A stretch of 64,000 bases of DNA from Streptomyces sp. NBC_01197 (lineage in GTDB: Bacteria; Actinomycetota; Actinomycetes; Streptomycetales; Streptomycetaceae): positions 4,506,001 to 4,570,000 of the forward strand of contig NZ_CP108569.1 of NCBI RefSeq assembly GCF_036010505.1, given 5' to 3'. Each line of letters begins with the position of its first letter. The first letter of the stretch is position 1. Positions 17,225 to 24,352 of the stretch are shown piece after piece. The notes under the pieces are model-generated. The model had not been told where the DNA came from and searched no databases. It was given only the letters and a program-made list of their open reading frames with translations. The position numbers and the translations under genes were made by a program.

Positions 17225-17349
17225 GCCCACCGCTACGACTGCTGACGGAGGGCGCGGGCGGGCGGGCCCGACTACCGTGGAGGCCCAGCGATTCGAAGAT
17301 CCGGTACTCGATGTCCAGTACCCGGTACCCGACATCCGAGGAGCATTCC

Positions 17350-18135
17350 GTGACCGCCGGCAGCGACAAGCCTCTCATCGACACCAGCAGGCCCCACCCG
17401 GCGCGCGTCTACGACTGGCTCCTGGGCGGCAAGGACAACTACCCGGTCGATCAGCAGGTCGGCGAGAAACTGCCGTCGGAGGCGCGTGCCAACGCGGCGC
17501 GGAACCGGGCTTTCATGCACCGTGCGGCGGGGTGGCTGGCGCGGAACGGGGTGGACCAGTTCCTCGACGTCGGTACGGGCATTCCGACCGCGCCCAATCT
17601 GCATCAGGTGGTCCAGGCGGTCACGCCCGCCGCCCGTGTCGTCTACGCGGACAACGACCCGATCGTGCTGCGCCACGCGGAGGCCCTGCTGATCAGCAGC
17701 CCGGAGGGCGCCACCGACTACATCCACGCCGATGTGCGCGAGCCGGAGCTGATTCTCGAACGCGCCCGTGAACTGCTGGACTTCGAGCGGCCGGTCGCCC
17801 TGTCCCTCATCGCGCTGATGCACTTCCTGCCCGACGACCAGGACCCGTACGGCATCACCCGCACCCTGGTGGACGCCCTGCCCTCCGGCAGCTGTCTGGT
17901 GCTCTCGCACGGTACGGCGGACCAGCATCCGGAGCTGGAGGACGAGACCAGGACGGCGTACCGCACGGGCGCCATCCCGCTGCGCATGCGCACCCGGACG
18001 GAGGTCGAGCCGTTCTTCGCCGGGCTCGATCTCGTCGCGCCGGGGCTGGTGACCGCGACCGAGTGGTACCAGGACGGCCCCGCGCCCGAGAAGGAGCGGA
18101 GCGGGTTCTACGTGGGGGTCGCCCTGAAGGGCTGA
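17350..18135 (+). CDS. SAM-dependent methyltransferase, PF04672 family
   Basis: Member of the DUF574/PF04672 group, abundant in Streptomyces and of unknown substrate. The 261-aa product has the family opening DTSRPHPARVYDWLLGGKDN, then RAFMHRAAGWLARNGVDQFLDVGTGIPT (SAM motif I), VVYADNDPIVLRHAEALL, YIHADVREP, and SLIALMHFLPDDQDPYG. GTG 17350 has AGGAG 9 nt upstream. Stands alone; the next gene is on the other strand. Confidence 0.9.
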   Translation: MTAGSDKPLIDTSRPHPARVYDWLLGGKDNYPVDQQVGEKLPSEARANAARNRAFMHRAAGWLARNGVDQFLDVGTGIPTAPNLHQVVQAVTPAARVVYADNDPIVLRHAEALLISSPEGATDYIHADVREPELILERARELLDFERPVALSLIALMHFLPDDQDPYGITRTLVDALPSGSCLVLSHGTADQHPELEDETRTAYRTGAIPLRMRTRTEVEPFFAGLDLVAPGLVTATEWYQDGPAPEKERSGFYVGVALKG

Positions 18136-18181
18136 GCGCCGCCGGGCCGGCTCCGTACGGGGTGGTTCGGTGTGGCGCGGC

Positions 18182-18676
18182 TCACCCGGCGGTCCGGGCG
18201 AGCGGCTTCGCGAAGCAGCGGCTGCTCTCGTACTCCCGGTAGTGGCCGAAGCGCGAGCAGGGCGTGTAGCCGCTCGACGTATACAGCGTTATGGCCTCGG
18301 GCTGCCGGTCGCCGGTCTCCAGCACCATGCGTGTCCGGCCGGCCGCACGGGCACTCTCCTCCAGGGCGGCGAGGATCCGGCGGGCAAGCCCCAGCCCGCG
18401 CGCCTCGCGGACCACGTACATCCGCTTCAGCTCGGCGTCTCCCTTGGAGTACCCCTCGGCGCCGGCCCCGTCCTGGTTCCGCCAGCCGCCGGTGGCCACC
18501 GGGCTGCCGTTCTCGTCGTACGCCAGGAGGTAGAGCCCGGCGGGCGGGTCGAACATCGTGGCATCGAGCGGGGTGACATCGCCGTCGTCGCCGTAGCGCT
18601 CGGCGTATTCGAGCTGGACCTGATCGTTGAGCTTGACCGCGTCGGGGTGGTCGTAACGGACCGGCCGTATATTCAT
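18182..18676 (-). CDS. GNAT family N-acetyltransferase
   Basis: Acetyltransferase of 164 aa. Core strands YLLAYDENGSPVATGGWR and AELKRMYVVREARGLGLARRIL (acetyl-CoA loop RxxGxA variant RGLGLA) are followed by MVLETGDRQPEAITLYTSSGY, a common ending in this family. Substrate unknown. The start at ATG 18676 has no ribosome-binding site; TACTAT at 18689-18684 ends 7 nt before it, so the mRNA is probably leaderless. Divergent from exonuclease III with a gap of only 49 bp. Confidence 0.87.
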   Translation of the reverse strand: MNIRPVRYDHPDAVKLNDQVQLEYAERYGDDGDVTPLDATMFDPPAGLYLLAYDENGSPVATGGWRNQDGAGAEGYSKGDAELKRMYVVREARGLGLARRILAALEESARAAGRTRMVLETGDRQPEAITLYTSSGYTPCSRFGHYREYESSRCFAKPLARTAG

Positions 18677-18683
18677 GCAAGGA

Positions 18684-18719
18684 ATAGTACATCTATGCGG
18701 TGACCGGGGTCGGTAAGGT
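18684..18719. promoter_or_regulatory. Divergent leaderless promoters (GNAT gene and xth)
   Basis: On the minus strand TACTAT (18689-18684) lies 7 nt before ATG 18676. On the plus strand TAAGGT (18714-18719) lies 6 nt before ATG 18726. Neither gene has a visible ribosome-binding site. The 49-bp gap therefore seems to carry two back-to-back leaderless promoters. Confidence 0.5.
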
Positions 18720-18725
18720 GCCCTG

Positions 18726-19529
18726 ATGCTCACTGTGACAACCGTAAACGTGAACGGGCTGCGCGCCGCCGCCAAGAAGGGCTTCGTGGAGTGGCTGGCG
18801 CAGACCGACGCCGATGTGATCTGCCTCCAGGAAGTACGGGCCGAGCCCGGCCAGCTGACCCAGGAGGTCCGCGAGCCGGAGGGCTGGTTCACCGTGCACG
18901 CCCCGGCGGCGGCCAAGGGGCGCGCGGGTGTCTCGCTCTACTCCCGGCGTGAGCCGGAGCGCGTGCAGATCGGATTCGGCAGCGCGGAGTTCGACGGCAG
19001 TGGGCGGTACGCCGAGATCGACCTGCCCGGGGTGACGGTCGCGAGCCTCTATCTGCCGTCGGGCGAGGTCGGTACGGAGCGGCAGGACGAGAAGCTGCGG
19101 TTCATGGCGGAGTTCCTGCCGTACCTCCAGGGGCTCAGGGAGCGGGCGGCGGCCGACGGCCGCGAGGTCGTGGTCTGCGGCGACTGGAACATCGCCCACC
19201 AGGAGGCCGACCTCAAGAACTGGAAGGGCAACAAGAAGAACTCCGGCTTCCTGCCCGAGGAGCGGGAGTGGCTGACGAGCGTCTTCGCCGGGGACGGCGC
19301 GGGCTACGTCGACGTGGTGCGCGGGCTGCACCCGGACGTGGAGGGCCCCTACTCGTGGTGGTCCTACCGGGGGCGGGCCTTCGACAACGACTCGGGCTGG
19401 CGGATCGACTACCTGGTGGCGACCCCCGGGCTGGCCGCGAAGGCGATCAAGGCGTGGGTCGAGCGGGCCGCCACGCACGACGAGCGGTGGAGCGACCACG
19501 CGCCGGTGACGGCCGTCTACGACTTGTAG
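18726..19529 (+). CDS. xth: Exodeoxyribonuclease III
   Basis: AP endonuclease/3' exonuclease of base-excision repair, EEP fold, 267 aa. Motifs in order: TVNVNGLRAAAKKGF, CLQEVRAE (Glu39 metal ligand), the GRYAEIDLPG strand, VVCGDWNIAHQEADLKNWKGNKKNSGF (Asp/Asn active site near 155), WSYRGRAFDNDSGWRIDYLVA and WSDHAPVTAVYDL (the SDH catalytic pair). Full length for the bacterial ExoA/XthA group. Confidence 0.93.
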   Translation: MLTVTTVNVNGLRAAAKKGFVEWLAQTDADVICLQEVRAEPGQLTQEVREPEGWFTVHAPAAAKGRAGVSLYSRREPERVQIGFGSAEFDGSGRYAEIDLPGVTVASLYLPSGEVGTERQDEKLRFMAEFLPYLQGLRERAAADGREVVVCGDWNIAHQEADLKNWKGNKKNSGFLPEEREWLTSVFAGDGAGYVDVVRGLHPDVEGPYSWWSYRGRAFDNDSGWRIDYLVATPGLAAKAIKAWVERAATHDERWSDHAPVTAVYDL

Positions 19530-19530
19530 G

Positions 19531-19561
19531 GCGCAGCGGGCGCGGGCCCCGCCCGCTGCGC
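19531..19561 (+). terminator. Terminator hairpin after xth
   Basis: GCGCAGCGGGCG (19531-19542) and CGCCCGCTGCGC (19550-19561) form a perfect 12-bp stem with a 7-nt loop, 1 bp after the xth stop. No T-run follows. Confidence 0.75.
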
Positions 19562-19693
19562 CAGGAGGGCGGCAGGCGGGGCGGCGGGCCTCAGTCGTGA
19601 TGGACGACGTCCGTTGCGGAGGCGAGTTCGATCTGGTGGCTCGCGTACGTCGTCGAACATCCGTCGACGGAAGTTCATGCCTCGCGGCCGGCG

Positions 19694-20392
19694 CTACTCC
19701 GCCTCCGGGTTGCTCTTCTCCGCCCGGATCCGCCGGTCCACCGACATCGAGAGTTCCGCCTCCACCACGTCCTTCGCCAGCGGCCGTACCCGCTGCATCG
19801 CGCTCGCGAAGTCCTCGTCCCGCAGATGGGTGTGGACCAGGGCGGAGAACATCTCCGTGAGGGCCTCTGTGTGTTTGCGGACCTCGTGGCCCGCCGCCAG
19901 GACCGCGGCCAGCGGGACGCCCTGGCGGACCAGAGCCGCCGAGACGTCCAGCAGGCGGCGGCTGATGTGGATGATGTCGTCGCCGTCCGTGGCGAGATAG
20001 CCGAGGTCCAGGGCTGCCGCCAGGTTCTCCGCCGTGACCTCGCCCTCGAAGTAGTCCGCGAGCTGCTCCGGGGTGAGCCGGACCGGCTCCTCCTCCGTCC
20101 AGGCCGGCGGCTCGGTGGCGGCCAGACCGAGCAGCTGCCCGACGTCCCGGCCGCTCTCGAAGGCCGCGGCGAGATCTGCGATGCCGCTGAGTGTGTGGCC
20201 GCGTTCCAGCAGGGCCGAGATCGTGCGCAGCCGGGCCAGGTGGTGCTCGTCGTACCAGGCGATGCGGCCCTCGCGGCGCGGTGGCGGGATCAGTTTGCGT
20301 TCGCGGTAGAAGCGCAGGGTGCGCACGGTGATCCCGGCCGCTTCGGCCAGCTCCTCCATGCGGTACTCGCGCCCCGTTCTCTCCTCTGCCAC
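19694..20392 (-). CDS. MerR family transcriptional regulator
   Basis: MerR-type regulator of 232 aa. The N-terminal winged helix reads YRMEELAEAAGITVRTLRFYRERKL, then RIAWYDEHHLARLRTISALLERGHTLSGIADL, the classic MerR HTH plus wing. The C-terminal 150 residues form a large helical effector domain (LADYFEGEVTAENLAAALDLG) without the metal-binding cysteines of metal-sensing MerRs, so an organic ligand is likelier. It is divergent from the monooxygenase-hydrolase-SDR operon and probably controls it. GTG 20392 is the start. Confidence 0.9.
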   Translation of the reverse strand: MAEERTGREYRMEELAEAAGITVRTLRFYRERKLIPPPRREGRIAWYDEHHLARLRTISALLERGHTLSGIADLAAAFESGRDVGQLLGLAATEPPAWTEEEPVRLTPEQLADYFEGEVTAENLAAALDLGYLATDGDDIIHISRRLLDVSAALVRQGVPLAAVLAAGHEVRKHTEALTEMFSALVHTHLRDEDFASAMQRVRPLAKDVVEAELSMSVDRRIRAEKSNPEAE

Positions 20393-20476
20393 TCCGGAAG
20401 CCTATGCCGTACAGGCGCGCACTTTCCTTGGTCTGCCCCCTACCCATGAGTACGAAGCTGCTCTACTCTCCAACGG

Positions 20477-20494
20477 TGCCAGTGATTACTGGCA
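20477..20494. promoter_or_regulatory. Palindromic operator upstream of the monooxygenase operon
   Basis: TGCCAGT-GATT-ACTGGCA, perfect 7-bp arms, lies 29 bp before the monooxygenase ATG and 85 bp from the MerR start. The size fits a MerR-type operator placed between -35 and -10, which is the simplest reading given the divergent MerR gene. Confidence 0.6.
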
Positions 20495-20523
20495 GAGTCA
20501 GGGGTACTGCGGGAGGCGGCAGC

Positions 20524-22125
20524 ATGGCCCAGCACGAGCATGTACGAGTGGCGGTGATCGGATCCGGATTCGGTGGCCTGGGGGCCGCCGTCCGGCTGCG
20601 CCGCGAGGGGATAACCGACTTCGTCGTCCTGGAACGGGCCGGTTCGGTCGGCGGGGCCTGGCGCGACAACAGCTATCCGGGGTGCGCCTGCGACGTACCG
20701 TCCCACCTCTACTCGTTCTCCTTCGCCCCCAACCCCGACTGGCCGCGCACCTTCTCCGGCCAGCCGCACATCCGGGCCTACTTGGAGAACGTCGCCGACA
20801 CCTTCGGGCTGCGGCCGCACATCCGCCTCGACCACGAGGTGCGGAAGATGCGCTGGGACTCCGGTGAGCTGCGCTGGGAGATCGAGACCGCGCAGGGAAC
20901 GCTGACCGCCGACGTGGTCGTCTCCGCGACCGGGCCGCTCTCCGACCCGAAGCTGCCGGACATCCCGGGGCTCGACTCGTTCACCGGCAAGGTCTTCCAC
21001 TCCGCGCAGTGGGACCACGGCTACGACCTGCGCGGCAAGCGCGTCGCGATGATCGGGACCGGGGCGTCCGCGATCCAGATCGTGCCCGCGATCCAGCCCA
21101 AGGCCGGGCGGCTCACCCTCTTCCAGCGCACCCCGCCGTGGGTGATGCCCCGGATGGACCGTGCCATAAGCGGCGCCGAGCGGTGGCTGCACGGGAAGGT
21201 GCCCTTCACCGCCGCCGCCCGCAGGCGGCTGCTGTGGAGCATACGAGAGCTCCAGGTCAGCGCCTTCACCAAGCGCCCCAACGAGCTCGGTCTGATCGAG
21301 TCGATAGGCAGGGCCAACATCGGCCGGTCGATCAAGGACCCGGCACTGCGCGCCAAGTTGACGCCCTCGTACCGGGTCGGGTGCAAGCGCATCCTGCTCT
21401 CCAGCTCGTACTACCCGGCGCTCGCGCAGCCCAACGTGGACGTGGTGGCGTCCGGGCTCAAGGAGATCAGGGGAAATACGCTGGTGGCGTCCGACGGAAC
21501 CGAGACCGAGGCGGATGTCATCATCTTCGGCACCGGTTTCCATGTGACGGACATGCCGATCGCGGAGCGGGTGGTGGGCGCCGACGGCGCCACGCTCGCC
21601 GAGGCGTGGAAGGACGGCATGCAGTCGCTGCGCGGTGCGACGGCAGTCGGCTTCCCCAACTGGATGACGATCATCGGCCCCAACACCGGCCTCGGGAACT
21701 CCTCGATGATCCTGATGATCGAGTCCCAGCTGAGCTATCTCGCCGACTACATGCGCCAGTTGAACGTCCTGGGCGGACGCGTCGCGCTCGACCCCCGGCC
21801 TTCGGCGGTGGACGCGTGGAACGTGCGCGTCCAGGAGCGGATGAAGCGGACCGTCTGGAACACCGGCGGCTGCACCAGCTGGTACCTCGACGCCAACGGG
21901 CGCAACACCACGATCTGGCCGGGTACCACCGCCGAGTTCCGCAAGGCCACGCGCGCGGTGGATCTCGGCGAGTACGAGGTCGTACGGGCGGGGGCCGGTG
22001 CCGGTGCGGACCAGACCCTGGTGCGCCAGCGCACCGGGGACCATGACCGCGTCGCGGATCAGGCCGGCGGTCGAGCCGGTGACCCCGCCGGCCAAGGCCG
22101 CGCCGCTGACCGGGAGTCGGTGTGA
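20524..22125 (+). CDS. Flavin-containing (Baeyer-Villiger type) monooxygenase
   Basis: Class B flavoprotein monooxygenase, 533 aa. FAD site VAVIGSGFGGLGAAVRLRREG at residues 9-29; NADPH site AMIGTGASAIQIVPAI near 175. Between them lies FTGKVFHSAQW, which fits the Baeyer-Villiger fingerprint FxGxxxHxxxW. Such enzymes turn ketones into esters or lactones with NADPH and O2. IIFGTGFHVTD and FPNWMTIIGPNTGLGNSSM are also typical. The last 40 residues are Gly/Ala/Asp rich and disordered. ATG 20524 follows GGGAGGCGG. First gene of an overlapping three-gene operon. Confidence 0.9.
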   Translation: MAQHEHVRVAVIGSGFGGLGAAVRLRREGITDFVVLERAGSVGGAWRDNSYPGCACDVPSHLYSFSFAPNPDWPRTFSGQPHIRAYLENVADTFGLRPHIRLDHEVRKMRWDSGELRWEIETAQGTLTADVVVSATGPLSDPKLPDIPGLDSFTGKVFHSAQWDHGYDLRGKRVAMIGTGASAIQIVPAIQPKAGRLTLFQRTPPWVMPRMDRAISGAERWLHGKVPFTAAARRRLLWSIRELQVSAFTKRPNELGLIESIGRANIGRSIKDPALRAKLTPSYRVGCKRILLSSSYYPALAQPNVDVVASGLKEIRGNTLVASDGTETEADVIIFGTGFHVTDMPIAERVVGADGATLAEAWKDGMQSLRGATAVGFPNWMTIIGPNTGLGNSSMILMIESQLSYLADYMRQLNVLGGRVALDPRPSAVDAWNVRVQERMKRTVWNTGGCTSWYLDANGRNTTIWPGTTAEFRKATRAVDLGEYEVVRAGAGAGADQTLVRQRTGDHDRVADQAGGRAGDPAGQGRAADRESV

Positions 22126-23039
22126 GTGGCTCCGGAGGGCGGGAGCTGACCGCCGTCTCCGCTGACGGCGCACGGATCCATGTGGAGGTGTACGGGCCCG
22201 ACGGCGCCCCCGCCGTGGTGCTCTCGCACGGCTGGACCTGCTCGACCCGGTTCTGGGATGCCCAGGTCCGCGAGCTCGCGACGGATCACCGGGTGGTGGT
22301 GTACGACCAGCGCGGGCACGGGCGTACGCCCGGCGCGGACCCGCGCGGCTACACCACGGACATCCTGGCCGACGACGTGGAAGCGGTGCTCGCCGCCACC
22401 CTCGCCCCGGGTGAACGGGCCGTGCTCGGCGGCCACTCCATGGGTGGGATGACCATGATGGCCGCTGCGGGGCGGCCCCGGTTCCGGGAGCACGCGGCGG
22501 CGGTGCTGTTGTGCAGTACGGGCAGCTCGCGGCTGATCGCCGACTCGACCGTGCTGCCGTTGCGGGCCGGACGGCTGCGGACCCGGCTGACGGGCGCGGT
22601 ACTCGGGGCGCGCGCCCCGCTCGGGCCGGTCACGCCCATGTCGAAGCGGATCCTCAAGTACGCGACGATGGGACCCGGTTCGGCCCCGGACCGGGTGGCC
22701 ACCTGCGCGCGTATCGTGCACGCCTGCCCCCGGGCGGCGCGGGTGGCCTGGTCGCACGTGCTCGCCGGGCTCGATCTGGACGCCGGCGTACGGGAGTTGA
22801 CCGTACCCACCGCGGTGGTCGCGGGGACGGCCGACCGGCTCACCCCGGTGGTGCACGCACGGGCGCTGGCCGCCGCGCTGCCGCACTGCACCGGACTCAC
22901 CGAGCTGGCGAGTGTCGGGCACATGACCCCCGTGGAAGCCCCCGAAGCGGTCGGCGCGCTGCTGCGTGAACTGGCCGCCGCACATGTACCGGTGGAGCCG
23001 GCCGCCGGCCGGCGAACGGACAAGGAGAAGGCCGTATGA
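22122..23039 (+). CDS. Alpha/beta hydrolase
   Basis: Alpha/beta-hydrolase fold, 305 aa. The oxyanion motif LSHGWTCSTRFWD, RVVVYDQRGHGRT, nucleophile elbow GGHSMGGMT (Ser near residue 106), Asp in AGTADRLTP (about 237) and His in SVGHMTPVEAP (about 267) complete the triad. The position after a Baeyer-Villiger monooxygenase suggests an esterase that opens the ester or lactone it makes. GTG 22122 overlaps the upstream stop (GTGTGA), so translation is coupled. Confidence 0.88.
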   Translation: MSGSGGRELTAVSADGARIHVEVYGPDGAPAVVLSHGWTCSTRFWDAQVRELATDHRVVVYDQRGHGRTPGADPRGYTTDILADDVEAVLAATLAPGERAVLGGHSMGGMTMMAAAGRPRFREHAAAVLLCSTGSSRLIADSTVLPLRAGRLRTRLTGAVLGARAPLGPVTPMSKRILKYATMGPGSAPDRVATCARIVHACPRAARVAWSHVLAGLDLDAGVRELTVPTAVVAGTADRLTPVVHARALAAALPHCTGLTELASVGHMTPVEAPEAVGALLRELAAAHVPVEPAAGRRTDKEKAV

Positions 23040-23917
23040 GCAGGAACAGCCTGGAGGGCCAGGTCGCGGTCGTCACGGGAGCCGCCCGCGGGGTCGGTGA
23101 GCTGCTGGCCCGCAAGCTCTCGGCGCGCGGTGCGAAGGTGGCGCTCGTCGGCCTGGAACCGGACGAGCTGAAGGCGGTCTCCGGGCGGCTGCACACCGAG
23201 AGCGCGCACTGGTACGCCGATGTTACCGACCATGCGGCGATGGCGGCCGTCGCGCGGGAGGTCAAGGCGCGCTTCGGCAAGGTCGACATCGTCGTGGCCA
23301 ACGCCGGGGTGGCGTCCGGCGGACCCTTCGTGGACTCGGACCCCGAGGCGTGGCGGCGGGTCATCGAGGTCAACCTGGTGGGCGGGGCGGTGACCGCGCG
23401 GGCGTTCCTGCCGGTGCTGATGGAGAGCCGCGGGTATTTCCTGCAGATCGCGTCGCTGGCCGCGATCACGCCCGCGCCGATGATGTCGGCGTACTGCGCG
23501 TCCAAGTCGGGCGTCGAGGCCTTCGCGCACTGCCTGCGGGCCGAGGTCGGCTACAAGGGCGTGCGGGTGGGCGTCGGCTATCTGTCCTGGACGGACACGG
23601 ACATGGTGCGCGGCGCGGACGAGGACGACGTGATGCGGGAGTTGCGGCAGCGGCTGCCGTGGCCGAGCAACCGCACCTATCCGCTGGGCCCGGCCGTCGA
23701 CCGGATCGTGGCCGGGGTCGAGCGGCGGTCCTCTCATGTGTACGCGCAGTGGTGGCTGCGCGGGATGCAGTCCGTACGCGGGTACCTGCCCGCGCTGATC
23801 GGCACGGTCGGCCAGCGCGAGATGCGGCGCTTCGAGCCGCGGCTCGCCGGGATCAGCAGGGGGCTGGTGGGCGCGGGCGGGGTGGCGGACGAGAAGGCGC
23901 GCACGGAGCGTAACTGA
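23036..23917 (+). CDS. Short-chain dehydrogenase/reductase
   Basis: Classical SDR, 293 aa. Cofactor motif VTGAARGVGELLARKL at residues 14-29, WYADVTD, VANAGVASGG (NAG), the catalytic serine region LQIASLAAITPAPMMS and YCASK (Tyr about 153, Lys about 157). The extended C-terminus with RSSHVYAQWWLRGMQ is typical of SDRs found beside Baeyer-Villiger monooxygenases. Overlaps the hydrolase by 4 bp (ATGA). Probably oxidises the alcohol that feeds the monooxygenase. Confidence 0.88.
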   Translation: MSRNSLEGQVAVVTGAARGVGELLARKLSARGAKVALVGLEPDELKAVSGRLHTESAHWYADVTDHAAMAAVAREVKARFGKVDIVVANAGVASGGPFVDSDPEAWRRVIEVNLVGGAVTARAFLPVLMESRGYFLQIASLAAITPAPMMSAYCASKSGVEAFAHCLRAEVGYKGVRVGVGYLSWTDTDMVRGADEDDVMRELRQRLPWPSNRTYPLGPAVDRIVAGVERRSSHVYAQWWLRGMQSVRGYLPALIGTVGQREMRRFEPRLAGISRGLVGAGGVADEKARTERN

Positions 23918-24011
23918 TCGAAATGCGGTGAATGTTCCGCCGTGTAAGTCTGGTCGAGGCCTGGAGGACACAGCCCTCCACCCCCCTCACACTTCACCGG
24001 GAGTGAACCTC

Positions 24012-24221
24012 ATGGGTATGAAGGACCAGTTCAAGGACAAGGCACAGAAGCTCGCCGACCAGGGCAAGCAGCCGATGGGCGGTGCGAAGGACGAGGCTTC
24101 GGAGCGTCTGGCCCGGCCCGACGACGAGATGAACGAGCGCGGCGGGAACGTGGCGGACCGGGCGCGGCGGGAGCGGGGCCAGGCTTCGGCGGACCAGGTC
24201 CGGGACCAGTTCGACGCCTGA
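24012..24221 (+). CDS. Small hydrophilic protein (CsbD-like in character)
   Basis: 69-aa, highly charged, cysteine-free protein: MGMKDQFKDKAQKLADQGKQ at the start and RRERGQASADQVRDQFDA at the end. It looks helical or disordered, like CsbD-type general stress proteins or hydrophilins, but the match is only in character and no firm family is assigned. GGGAG lies 8 nt before ATG 24012. It is followed at once by a strong terminator, so it is a single-gene unit, possibly stress-induced. Confidence 0.65.
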   Translation: MGMKDQFKDKAQKLADQGKQPMGGAKDEASERLARPDDEMNERGGNVADRARRERGQASADQVRDQFDA

Positions 24222-24238
24222 CGCCGAGTTGTGAGAGG

Positions 24239-24268
24239 GCGCGTCCCCCACTGGGGGGCGCGCTTTTT
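24239..24268 (+). terminator. Rho-independent terminator
   Basis: GCGCGTCCCCC (24239-24249) pairs with GGGGGGCGCGC (24253-24263) through an 11-bp stem with one G-T pair and a 3-nt loop, followed by TTTTT. It ends the small hydrophilic protein gene. Confidence 0.9.
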
Positions 24269-24352
24269 CGCGGTGCGGTGTGCGGTGGGGGCCGTGCAGG
24301 TGGTGTGCACGTCGGCGCTGCCCCCGGACCCGCGGTTCTCAATCTCCCCCAG

